Source: Shewanella sp. ANA-3 (GTDB taxonomy: Bacteria > Pseudomonadota > Gammaproteobacteria > Enterobacterales > Shewanellaceae). Taken from it: 64,000 bases of DNA. Where the stretch lies: NCBI RefSeq assembly GCF_000203935.1, contig NC_008577.1:4898001-4962000 (forward strand). Direction: 5' to 3'. The notes beneath the pieces were generated by a model. The model was not told the origin of the DNA, searched no databases, and was given only the letters and a program-made list of their open reading frames with translations. Of the stretch, positions 18,524 through 26,295 are shown one piece after another; positions within the stretch are counted from its first letter, which is position 1, and each line of letters begins with the position of its first letter. Both the position numbers and the translations under genes were made by a program.

Positions 18524-18904
18524 ATGAAAAAATTAATTGTCGATTTGGACGGAACTATTACACTAGCCAATACTACTGACTATGAAAAAGTTTTACCTAA
18601 CATAGCGTTAATTGAGAAACTTAAAGAATATAAAACCTCTGGATTTAGCATTGTAATTGCAACAGCAAGGAATATGCGAACATACGATGGAAACATTGGA
18701 AAAATCAACATACATACTTTACCAAAAATAATAAAGTGGCTAGATAAACATGAAGTTCCTTATGATGAAATTATAGTAGGAAAACCCTGGTGTGGTAATG
18801 ATGGATTTTATATTGATGATAAAGCTATTCGCCCATCTGAGTTTTTAAGCATGGATTTAAGTGAAATAAAAAGTCTACTAAACAAGGAAAATATATGTTT
18901 TTAA
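18524..18904 (+). CDS. HAD-superfamily capsule biosynthesis phosphatase (EcbF/BcbF-like)
   Basis: A 126-residue HAD hydrolase. Motif I is VDLDGTIT at residues 6-13; motif II is in VIATARNM; Lys plus acidic motifs are in VGKPWCGNDGFYIDDKAI. Small size and sequence fit the EcbF/BcbF group found in Pasteurellaceae capsule loci, where the substrate is not well established. The start at 18524 has GGAG seven bases upstream. It overlaps the next gene by ten bases. The DNA is distinctly AT-rich compared with the flanking genes. Confidence 0.85.
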   Translation: MKKLIVDLDGTITLANTTDYEKVLPNIALIEKLKEYKTSGFSIVIATARNMRTYDGNIGKINIHTLPKIIKWLDKHEVPYDEIIVGKPWCGNDGFYIDDKAIRPSEFLSMDLSEIKSLLNKENICF

Positions 18905-20460
18905 TTATGTCTGGTGCATATGTTACCGAAGATCTTAAAGCTGAATTCGGAACAATACCACCAGCCTTTCTACCTTTAGGTAACAAACGGCTATTTCAGC
19001 ATCAAATACAAAAAATTCCTAAGGGAAAGAGTATTTATCTTTCCTTACCAGACTCTTATAAAATTCCTGAAGTGGACAATACGTGGCTAGCCGCCCATAA
19101 CATTAACATTATTCGTACACCAGTAAACCTTTCTATCGGCGAAGCTATTGTCACCAGTTTAAACATTGCAGAAGAAATGTCTTCAAATTCACTTAGCATT
19201 CTCTTTGGAGATACATTACTGGAGAGTTATCCAACAGAATGCGATATTATAGCAACAGCTAATACACTAGATAACTATACATGGTCCACTTTCTCAACAA
19301 AAAACGAAATTAGCTGGAAAGAAAACAAACAAATTATATGTGGTTATTTTAACTTCACCCATCCAAAAAAACTAATAAAATGTATCACAATTGAACGCTG
19401 GGACTTTATTAATGGAGTAAATCGTTACAATAATGAAAATGGATTATCAAATTTTAAAGTTAAAAAGTGGTATGATTTTGGTCATATAAACACATATTAC
19501 CACTCAAAAACCGCATTTACGACACAAAGAGCTTTCAATGATCTGAAAATAAACCAAACACAGATTACAAAATCTAGCAAAAATAATAATAAAATTCTTG
19601 CCGAAGCAAACTGGTTTGAATCAATACCACCAATGCTCAGAGTTTATACCCCACAATATTTGGGTTGCACCGAAGATAAACTAGGAAATTATTGCTACTC
19701 TTTAGAATATCTTCACAACATTTCCTTGAATGAATTATTTGTTTTCACTGAGATTCCAACTAGCATTTGGGATAACATTTTCACTCATTGCATAAAATTC
19801 ATTGACTATTGTAAAGAAGTAAAAAATGTTAAAAATGAAAAATTTTTCAATGAATTACTAACCGTAAAAACAAAAGATAGATTAAATGATTATCTCTTGA
19901 GTGAAAAAATAAAAATTGACGAAAAGTGGACATTTAACAAAAACATCAAGTGTAGCATTTTAGATATTTTAGATCTAAGCAAACAATATCTTCCAGCAGA
20001 AAGTAAGCACGCAACATTAATGCATGGAGATTTTTGCTTTAGCAATATTTTGTATGATTTCAGAGCTGACAAGATAAAAGTCATAGACCCAAGAGGAATT
20101 ACACATCAAGGACAAATCAGCATTTATGGTGATATTTTATATGATATAGCTAAGCTAAGTCACTCCGTATTAGGAATGTATGATTGGATTATTGCTGGTT
20201 ACCATCAAACAAGTGTAGACCACGCTAAAAGAGAATTATCAATAACCTTACCAAACGATAACAAAATCGATAAAATAAAATCGTCATTTTTAAATAAGGT
20301 TTGCAAACATTACAATCTAACACCGTTAAATATATATGCCATGCAAATTCAACTTTTCATATCCATGCTAACATTACACTCTGATGATAAATATAGGCAA
20401 TCAGGGCTATTTGCTAATGCTTTCAGAATTTACAGTATTATGAAGGAGCTTATAAAATGA
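18895..20460 (+). CDS. Nucleotidyltransferase-like / choline-kinase-like fusion protein
   Basis: A 521-residue two-domain protein. The N-terminal half (about 1-220) resembles sugar-nucleotidyltransferases (PPAFLPLGNKRLFQHQI; SILFGDTLLESYP) but the usual glycine-rich GxGTR loop is not evident, so catalysis there is uncertain. The C-terminal half (about 240-521) is a choline kinase/aminoglycoside phosphotransferase fold with catalytic HGDFCFSNILYD at about residues 380-391 and the metal motif VIDPRG. It could phosphorylate a small alcohol or sugar. It overlaps the HAD phosphatase gene by ten bases and the next nucleotidyltransferase by four. The gene is very AT-rich and probably horizontally acquired. 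Confidence 0.75.
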   Translation: MFLIMSGAYVTEDLKAEFGTIPPAFLPLGNKRLFQHQIQKIPKGKSIYLSLPDSYKIPEVDNTWLAAHNINIIRTPVNLSIGEAIVTSLNIAEEMSSNSLSILFGDTLLESYPTECDIIATANTLDNYTWSTFSTKNEISWKENKQIICGYFNFTHPKKLIKCITIERWDFINGVNRYNNENGLSNFKVKKWYDFGHINTYYHSKTAFTTQRAFNDLKINQTQITKSSKNNNKILAEANWFESIPPMLRVYTPQYLGCTEDKLGNYCYSLEYLHNISLNELFVFTEIPTSIWDNIFTHCIKFIDYCKEVKNVKNEKFFNELLTVKTKDRLNDYLLSEKIKIDEKWTFNKNIKCSILDILDLSKQYLPAESKHATLMHGDFCFSNILYDFRADKIKVIDPRGITHQGQISIYGDILYDIAKLSHSVLGMYDWIIAGYHQTSVDHAKRELSITLPNDNKIDKIKSSFLNKVCKHYNLTPLNIYAMQIQLFISMLTLHSDDKYRQSGLFANAFRIYSIMKELIK

Positions 20461-21185
20461 TTGTAATACCAATGGCAGGACTAAGTAGTCGATTTTTTAA
20501 AGAAGGATATGAGCAACCAAAATATATGCTACTAGCCCATGGATTATCGCTGTTTGAGCACTCAGTAAAAAGCTTTGAAAAATATTTCAAAAGCGAAGAG
20601 TTTATTTTTATAGTTCGAGATAGCTATGAAACTCCTAATTTTGTAAGAAAAAAATCAGAGATCCTAGGCATAAAAAACTTCAAAATAATAGTTCTTCATG
20701 AAAATACAAAGGGACAGGCTGAGACAGTTTTTCTCGGCTTAAAAGAGATTAACAAAACAGAAGAACCAATCACTATTTTTAATATAGACACATTTAGACC
20801 AGGATTTATATACCCGGAATTGGAAGCGCTCGGAGATGGCTACTTAGAAGTATTTCAGGGCGAAGGAGATAACTGGTCATTTGTGAGAGCAATTTCCAAT
20901 GAAACAACGTTGATTGACTTAACTACTGAGAAAAAACCTATATCAAAATTATGCTGCACTGGATTGTATTATTTTAAAAGCAGTAAAGATTACATAGATG
21001 CATATGATAATTACATACGTCTCCCTATAGAAGAATGGGAAAAGGGAGAGCTATATGTAGCACCGCTGTATAACTATCTCATAAGAAAAAATAAAAAAAT
21101 ACATTATAATTTAATATCTAGAGAGGATGTCATATTTTGCGGAGTCCCTTCGGAATATAAAGACTTTCTATCAAAAAATGATTAA
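20457..21185 (+). CDS. NTP transferase (sugar or alcohol-phosphate nucleotidyltransferase)
   Basis: A 242-residue GT-A-fold nucleotidyltransferase. The signature VIPMAGLSSRFFKEGYEQPK at residues 3-22 has the nucleotide-binding loop and the downstream Lys. An aspartate motif is in IFNIDTFRP. Overlap with the kinase fusion gene (ATGA) makes the three plus-strand genes one translational unit: phosphatase, kinase/NTase, NTase. Together they likely make a CDP- or other NDP-activated group for the LPS core. The substrate cannot be told from sequence. Confidence 0.75.
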   Translation: MIVIPMAGLSSRFFKEGYEQPKYMLLAHGLSLFEHSVKSFEKYFKSEEFIFIVRDSYETPNFVRKKSEILGIKNFKIIVLHENTKGQAETVFLGLKEINKTEEPITIFNIDTFRPGFIYPELEALGDGYLEVFQGEGDNWSFVRAISNETTLIDLTTEKKPISKLCCTGLYYFKSSKDYIDAYDNYIRLPIEEWEKGELYVAPLYNYLIRKNKKIHYNLISREDVIFCGVPSEYKDFLSKND

Positions 21186-21194
21186 AAATCTTAG

Positions 21195-21236
21195 CCTACA
21201 ATGCATAAAACATGCATTGTAGGTTTAATTTATTTT
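21195..21236. terminator. Bidirectional terminator ending the AT-rich cassette
   Basis: A perfect 12-bp stem CCTACAATGCAT (21195-21206) / ATGCATTGTAGG (21212-21223), loop AAAAC, is followed by a T-rich tract. It lies between the plus-strand NTP transferase and the convergent WavE gene. Confidence 0.8.
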
Positions 21237-22120
21237 TTTAACTTATTCCAAAAATCTCTTAGTCCAGACTTTTTCAAAATAAATTTATTTATAAAATGTA
21301 GATTATATACTAATCTTCCAAATATATTTCCATTGATAAAGTATGCCTGATCTCTATAAGGTCGTTTAAATCTACGAGGAATATCTAAGCCTAGCTTTTT
21401 AAATGACAAAAAATTAAAATCCTCTTGAATTCTTGACTTTGCCAACAAACACTCCTCAAGACTAACATTTCGCTCAGAATTTATTTCAATATTTGAAAAA
21501 TAGTTCTTATAAAAACGTCGCCCCAACATTTGTTCGACAGTCCTATAGTCATCATAATGAAGATAATTTTTGTCTGTATCGCCAAAAAGCTCACCTTTCC
21601 AATACTTTATAACATCTTCAGAATATCCTATAAATATAAAGTCACTTAAGTGATAATCAACATAACTCCTTCCACCAAATTTAAAGTACTCTGTGCGACT
21701 GTATATATCCAATATGGTCAAACGTCCTTTAAATCTACTGGCTTTAACCAATAAAGAAGGGAGAATATCTATCAAGTTATTATTGATAAATTTAAAATCA
21801 GATCTAACTTTGCAACAATAAATAGATTCGACTAACTCCAATCCGGCTACAACACCATGTATTTGTCTATTCACATTCTCAAATTTTGGAATTGAGTTGA
21901 TACATCCGGCCTGATTAGGACCTACGTCATCAGGACAAACTATAAGATCTATCAAAGATAATACTTCAAGAGGGATCACGACGTTATCTGACCTTGAATA
22001 TATTATTTTGGAATCAGGAAAATATTTTCGTAAAGTTCTAAAGCATTCATCAGAAGAAATATGATTTCTATCTGTATGCTGAAAGTAAGGTCCTTGCACA
22101 ACAAAAGTCAGTTCTTTCAT
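21230..22120 (-). CDS. WavE-family LPS biosynthesis protein
   Basis: A 296-residue protein opening with ELTFVVQGPYFQ, the hallmark of the WavE family first named from the Vibrio cholerae core-oligosaccharide locus, followed by FPDSKIIYSRSDN and VVCPDDVGPNQAG-type segments. WavE proteins are presumed glycosyltransferases or core-modifying enzymes; the precise reaction is unknown. It is AT-rich like the neighbouring plus-strand cassette, so it probably arrived with it although it is on the opposite strand. It is first downstream of the minus-strand LPS genes, 45 bases from the next. Confidence 0.8.
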   Translation of the reverse strand: MKELTFVVQGPYFQHTDRNHISSDECFRTLRKYFPDSKIIYSRSDNVVIPLEVLSLIDLIVCPDDVGPNQAGCINSIPKFENVNRQIHGVVAGLELVESIYCCKVRSDFKFINNNLIDILPSLLVKASRFKGRLTILDIYSRTEYFKFGGRSYVDYHLSDFIFIGYSEDVIKYWKGELFGDTDKNYLHYDDYRTVEQMLGRRFYKNYFSNIEINSERNVSLEECLLAKSRIQEDFNFLSFKKLGLDIPRRFKRPYRDQAYFINGNIFGRLVYNLHFINKFILKKSGLRDFWNKLKK

Positions 22121-22165
22121 TTTTATCTCAAAATAAATTTAAACTAATCATAAATCAATATTTTA

Positions 22166-23239
22166 TCAAAACCTCCAATAGCCTAACTTGCGGCGCATTT
22201 TAAAGTGTCGCAGTAGGTTCAATGGCTTAGGTTTCAGCCAAGCGGTTCCCTTATCGATCAAGGCATCGGTTGCCGCGAGTACACGCTGGCTAGACTGACC
22301 ATCTCCCGTGGGGTGGATTTGATTGCAATAATCATGGATATGCGCCATCAAATCATCGGGGCGGCTAAGCGCTCTAGTGAGTGCAGGTTCAATCTCTTCG
22401 ACTCGGTTAATATCGATTAAATGCGCCTTCGGAGACTGATTTTTAAAGGTCACCACAGGCTTACGCTGCATTAAAAACATCAATAAAATCGAGGAGGTAT
22501 CGCAGAGCATCACATCACCCGCCTGCAGAAGCGGGATCACGTTGTCGGTTTCCACAAACTGCAGATTGTCATTTTCGAGAGTCTTATATTGCTCAACAAT
22601 ACTTGGCTTCATCTTAGGGTGGAATTGTACCAGCCAGCGCCACTGGCTCTTTTGCGACAGGGCTTTAATCTGCTCGAATACCTCAGGCGCACAGGTCAGA
22701 CTGGGGGAGAATGTCGAGCAAAACAGCACTACGGGCCGTGGATCATCGGGCTTAATGTAAGGATTGTCTTTATTTTCAATAAATAAAGGATCGAGCGCTG
22801 GCCAGCCCGTTTCAGCCACGGTAAAAGTGCCGATTTTTTTCTCTAGCTCAAGGAAAGGCAACGTCGTCGCCGGCCCTTGAGTGCAATACAAGTCAAAGCA
22901 ATCGCGGATTTCGAAGTGATCTTCTCGCCCCTTATGATTCATTTTGCCCGCATTAAAACCGTGGAACACCCCCACTTTTACTCCAGGGATAAAGCTTGGC
23001 ACTACGTTACCCGGCACGAACACGGCATCGGGTTTCCATGCCTTAACGGCATCGATATCGGGTAAGCGTTTTTCATCCGCTTTAAGGAATTTGGGGTCGA
23101 CCTCACGGCCTTCGAGGAACCAACACGCCTCATCGCCTCGCGCCAGAATCACTTGCTGCAGCGGCCTTAGCATCGCATAGGAATAGTTCTGTGCTATGTA
23201 GAACAAATAACGTCTTTTATTTGATTTACGCGCTTCCAC
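22166..23239 (-). CDS. CDP-glycerol glycerophosphotransferase-like protein
   Basis: A 357-residue GT-B-like protein of the TagB/TagF (CDP-glycerol:poly(glycerophosphate) transferase) clan. Visible landmarks are VGVFHGFNAGKMNHKGRE (histidine loop), DLYCTQGPATTLPFL, and the C-terminal GDVMLCDTSSILLMFL segment typical of the family. In Gram-negative LPS loci such proteins transfer phospho-alcohols or act as glycosyltransferases. That makes it a candidate end user of an activated phospho-group made by the AT-rich cassette. It lies 19 bases after the GT4 gene, in the same minus-strand operon. Confidence 0.75.
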   Translation of the reverse strand: MEARKSNKRRYLFYIAQNYSYAMLRPLQQVILARGDEACWFLEGREVDPKFLKADEKRLPDIDAVKAWKPDAVFVPGNVVPSFIPGVKVGVFHGFNAGKMNHKGREDHFEIRDCFDLYCTQGPATTLPFLELEKKIGTFTVAETGWPALDPLFIENKDNPYIKPDDPRPVVLFCSTFSPSLTCAPEVFEQIKALSQKSQWRWLVQFHPKMKPSIVEQYKTLENDNLQFVETDNVIPLLQAGDVMLCDTSSILLMFLMQRKPVVTFKNQSPKAHLIDINRVEEIEPALTRALSRPDDLMAHIHDYCNQIHPTGDGQSSQRVLAATDALIDKGTAWLKPKPLNLLRHFKMRRKLGYWRF

Positions 23240-23258
23240 CGCTTTCTCCTTGGGTAAA

Positions 23259-24344
23259 TTATTTCGCTAGCGCGAGATATTGTTCGGCAATCGCAGTCGC
23301 ATCCACCTTAGCTAAAATCTCCACATTGTCGAGGGATGGCGGCTGGGCGACCACGGCGTCAATCATCTTGGCCAAGGCCGCAGGATTACGACGGGGAACA
23401 AGATAGGGAGCCAAATTTCCAGTCAAAATCTCATTCGGCCCATGTGGGCAATCGCTACTGACCACTGGCGTGCCGCAGGCTAAGGATTCGATTAATACCG
23501 TCGGCAATCCTTCGAAATCGGAACTCAGCACCAGTGCTTTCGCACGTTTGATCCAAGGAAAAGGATTACTCTGGAACCCAGGAATGATTAAACGCTTCTC
23601 GATGCCGTATTTCTTCGCCGCTTTAATCGCCTTCTTGTGGTTATGGCATAACAGCACCACGGGTAACTGATTTTGGGTCTGTTTAAGGGCCTCAAATAAC
23701 ACATCGTGGCGCTTCTGCTTAGCAAAACGCCCCACGTGGATCAGATAGTCACCCTGAGGGATTTGCGGATTATCTTGCTGTGACTGAGCAACAATCTCAT
23801 TAAATTCAAATGGATTGTAGATAGTTCGCATGGATGCTGGCTGCAAGCGTCCCTTAGCTTGAATCTCTTTGGCGATGCCGTTGGACACAGTGATCAAATG
23901 CTGGCCATTGAGCGCTTTTTTCGCCCGCAGTTTCTTATAGTAGGCGAAGGGGCCTAACTTAAACTGACGACTTAATTCTTCTTCAACCGACGAATGCACA
24001 ATCACATAGAGTGGTGTCACCCCAGTTTTGGTCATCATCAAATTAGTTTTATCAAGATTGGATAAAAACAGATCGAACTTACCGACTCGGGACTCAATCT
24101 CGGCAATCTTGGCCCGTAACTTATCGACCGACGCCCCTAGGCGCCCGAAGTGATCATAATCTTTATCTTTGTCGGCAAAGCATTGATGAACAGGTAAATT
24201 GTCTGGGGTTTCGTAATAACGATTATCTTCCATGACCAAAAAATGCGGCTCATGCCCTAGGCTAATAAACTGCTTTGCCAAGGTAATCATGACCTTCTCG
24301 GCTCCACCACCCGCTAAACTGTCGATGGCTATGGCTATCCGCAT
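23259..24344 (-). CDS. GT4 family glycosyltransferase (LPS core)
   Basis: A 361-residue GT-B enzyme beginning MRIAIAIDSLAGGGAEKVMI with the GGAEK acceptor loop. The C-terminal half has IHVGRFAKQKRHDVLFEAL and SSDFEGLPTVLIESLACGTP. It closely matches the plus-strand enzyme at 17422-18492, with the same HGPNEILTG stretch, pointing to an old duplication. It is likely a LPS core hexosyltransferase. It is second in the minus-strand run GT9 - GT4 - CDP-glycerol-like - WavE. Confidence 0.88.
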   Translation of the reverse strand: MRIAIAIDSLAGGGAEKVMITLAKQFISLGHEPHFLVMEDNRYYETPDNLPVHQCFADKDKDYDHFGRLGASVDKLRAKIAEIESRVGKFDLFLSNLDKTNLMMTKTGVTPLYVIVHSSVEEELSRQFKLGPFAYYKKLRAKKALNGQHLITVSNGIAKEIQAKGRLQPASMRTIYNPFEFNEIVAQSQQDNPQIPQGDYLIHVGRFAKQKRHDVLFEALKQTQNQLPVVLLCHNHKKAIKAAKKYGIEKRLIIPGFQSNPFPWIKRAKALVLSSDFEGLPTVLIESLACGTPVVSSDCPHGPNEILTGNLAPYLVPRRNPAALAKMIDAVVAQPPSLDNVEILAKVDATAIAEQYLALAK

Positions 24345-24396
24345 GATTTTTCTCCTAAACGATAATCTAAAACTCAGGGTGACAGGCTAACAGTGG

Positions 24397-25419
24397 TTAA
24401 CTGTGTGTCTGCTGAATAACCTGATCAAATTTCTCTATCACGGCTTCGACACTAATTAGCGCCATAAGGTGCTCACCCTTAGCACGGGTACCCCATTTCA
24501 CCTCACCACTTTGCTGTAAGGCGATGGCCTCTTGGTAGGCGCTCACCACATACTGCTGCGATAAATAAGGCCCGGTGCGACCTGGATTAGAATGAGCATA
24601 TAAACCTATGACTGGCGTCCCTTGCGTGACCGCCATGTGTGCAGGGCCAGTATCGGGCGCTAGCACTAGGCTGGCGCGTTTCAGCAGAGCCAGCAATTGA
24701 GTCAAACTGGTTTTGCCGACTAAGTTATCGAGTTTGGCAGAGCATGCATTGGCAATATCGTTGGCCAATGTATTTTCAAGTGCTGTTGGACCACCGCAGA
24801 GAATGACTCGATAACCCTTATTCACCGCATGTTGTGCCACTGCGGCATAACGCTCGGGCAGCCAATTACGCTCGGCTTTACTGGCGGCCGCGCAAATAAC
24901 CAATACCTTCTCGCCATCGGCAATCTGGCGCTGGGCAAATTCAGTATCCGCCTGAGGGACTGGAATATTCCAACTCGGGGTGATATCGCTAACGCCAATC
25001 GCCTTGGCGAATCCCATAAAGCCGTCCAGCACATGGGGCTCAGCTAAAGGTTCGACTCTATGATTGGTGACCAGCCATTGACCTTCTTTGGCGCGGGCAC
25101 GGTCGAATCCGACCCGAATCTTTGCCGAAATCGCGAGGGAGGCCAAGGTCGCACGCAGCGCCACTTGCATATGCAGCAGCACATCAAAACGGCGGCCTTT
25201 CAATGCCTTATGCAGATTAAAGTAACTGCGCCAGCCCTGGGATTTATCGAAAATCACAAACTCAATACCGGGCAAGTGCTTTAATAGTTGGTATTCGAGC
25301 TTGCCTATCACCCAAGTGATTTTGAGCTGGGGATATTGGCGTTGAATCGCCTGCACCATAGCCACGGCATGACAGACGTCACCGATAGCCGATAGCCTAA
25401 GCAGGCAGAGAGAATTCAT
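24397..25419 (-). CDS. GT9 family glycosyltransferase, heptosyltransferase-like
   Basis: A 340-residue GT-B enzyme of the WaaC/WaaF/WaaQ family. The N-terminus LCLLRLSAIGDVCHAVAMVQ is diagnostic, and the donor site DTGPAHMAVTQGTPVIGLY is at about residues 258-276. It adds a heptose, or another sugar from an ADP donor, to the LPS inner core. The ATG at 25419 sits right before the conserved strand; a 17-residue upstream extension is not expected in the family. It is first gene of the minus-strand LPS run and divergent from kdkA. Confidence 0.88.
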   Translation of the reverse strand: MNSLCLLRLSAIGDVCHAVAMVQAIQRQYPQLKITWVIGKLEYQLLKHLPGIEFVIFDKSQGWRSYFNLHKALKGRRFDVLLHMQVALRATLASLAISAKIRVGFDRARAKEGQWLVTNHRVEPLAEPHVLDGFMGFAKAIGVSDITPSWNIPVPQADTEFAQRQIADGEKVLVICAAASKAERNWLPERYAAVAQHAVNKGYRVILCGGPTALENTLANDIANACSAKLDNLVGKTSLTQLLALLKRASLVLAPDTGPAHMAVTQGTPVIGLYAHSNPGRTGPYLSQQYVVSAYQEAIALQQSGEVKWGTRAKGEHLMALISVEAVIEKFDQVIQQTHS

Positions 25420-25528
25420 GGTGTTGGGATTTAAACTCAAGCGAATAGCTCTTAAGGTTATTTGGCGCAAGCTAAGGATCTTAATGTAGAATGGCCGCAG
25501 GTGCCACGCTTAAGTCAACAAATCTCCC

Positions 25529-26281
25529 ATGAACGCACAAATCAAAATCATAAATACCGCAGATGGCTATATGGCACTTTGCCAAGATACGCCTGAAGAC
25601 ATTACTCCGGCTTGGTTTTCGGTGGATTTCTGGCGTGAAAAAGCCGCGGTAGTGGGATCATCCAAGGGACGTTACACCACTTGGTTTGTGGCCTTTAGCG
25701 AGCGTCATTGGGTGTTGCGACATTACTGGCGTGGTGGCCTGATGGAGAAATTCAGTAAGGATGCCTACTTCTATACCGGGCTTGAAAATACCCGCGCCAT
25801 GGGCGAATTAAGGCTGCTCGAGCTGCTCTACCGCGAGCAATTTGCGGTGCCTAAACCTATTGCCGCCAATATTGTGCGTGATGGCTTGTTCTACCGTGCA
25901 GACATTATTATCGAGCGAGTCGATGGCGCCGAAGACTTGGTCGCTAAGTTAACCAAAGGCGCTATGACTCCAGAGCAGTGGCAAACACTCGGCGCCACCA
26001 TTGCCCAATTTCATCGCCGCGGCGTTTACCATGCCGACTTAAACGCGAAAAATATTTTGTGGCAACCACAGCAAGCGGATGGCGTACAAGAGCGTTTCTA
26101 TCTGATTGATTTTGACCGGGGTGAAATCAAAACCCCCCATGCCCAATGGCAGAAAGCGAACCTTGATAGGTTGCTACGCTCCTTCAATAAAGAACAAGGA
26201 AAACAGCCTACGCTCGCCTTTACGCCCGCCGACTGGACAGGTCTGCTAGCGGGCTATCACTCAGTGCCCCCCAAAGCCTAA
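25529..26281 (+). CDS. kdkA: 3-deoxy-D-manno-octulosonic acid kinase
   Basis: A 250-residue kinase of the RIO/Kdo-kinase fold. The catalytic loop YHADLNAKNILW is at about residues 171-182 and the metal motif FYLIDFDRGEIK follows at about 191-202. KdkA phosphorylates the single Kdo residue on lipid A, as in Haemophilus and Vibrio, replacing the second Kdo as the anionic group. It is convergent with waaA, the Kdo transferase, with a 14-base gap. That arrangement supports a mono-Kdo-phosphate inner core here. Confidence 0.9.
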   Translation: MNAQIKIINTADGYMALCQDTPEDITPAWFSVDFWREKAAVVGSSKGRYTTWFVAFSERHWVLRHYWRGGLMEKFSKDAYFYTGLENTRAMGELRLLELLYREQFAVPKPIAANIVRDGLFYRADIIIERVDGAEDLVAKLTKGAMTPEQWQTLGATIAQFHRRGVYHADLNAKNILWQPQQADGVQERFYLIDFDRGEIKTPHAQWQKANLDRLLRSFNKEQGKQPTLAFTPADWTGLLAGYHSVPPKA

Positions 26282-26295
26282 TCAACTAAACGGCG

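Noticed and set aside
18895..20460. The NTase-kinase fusion as a sequencing frameshift between two genes
   Set aside because: The frame is open and conserved-looking through both domains, with no internal start or stop suggesting two genes.
17400..25500. Prophage, insertion sequence or integron explaining the AT-rich cassette
   Set aside because: No transposase, integrase, terminal inverted repeats or attachment duplications were seen. The gene content is all envelope biosynthesis.
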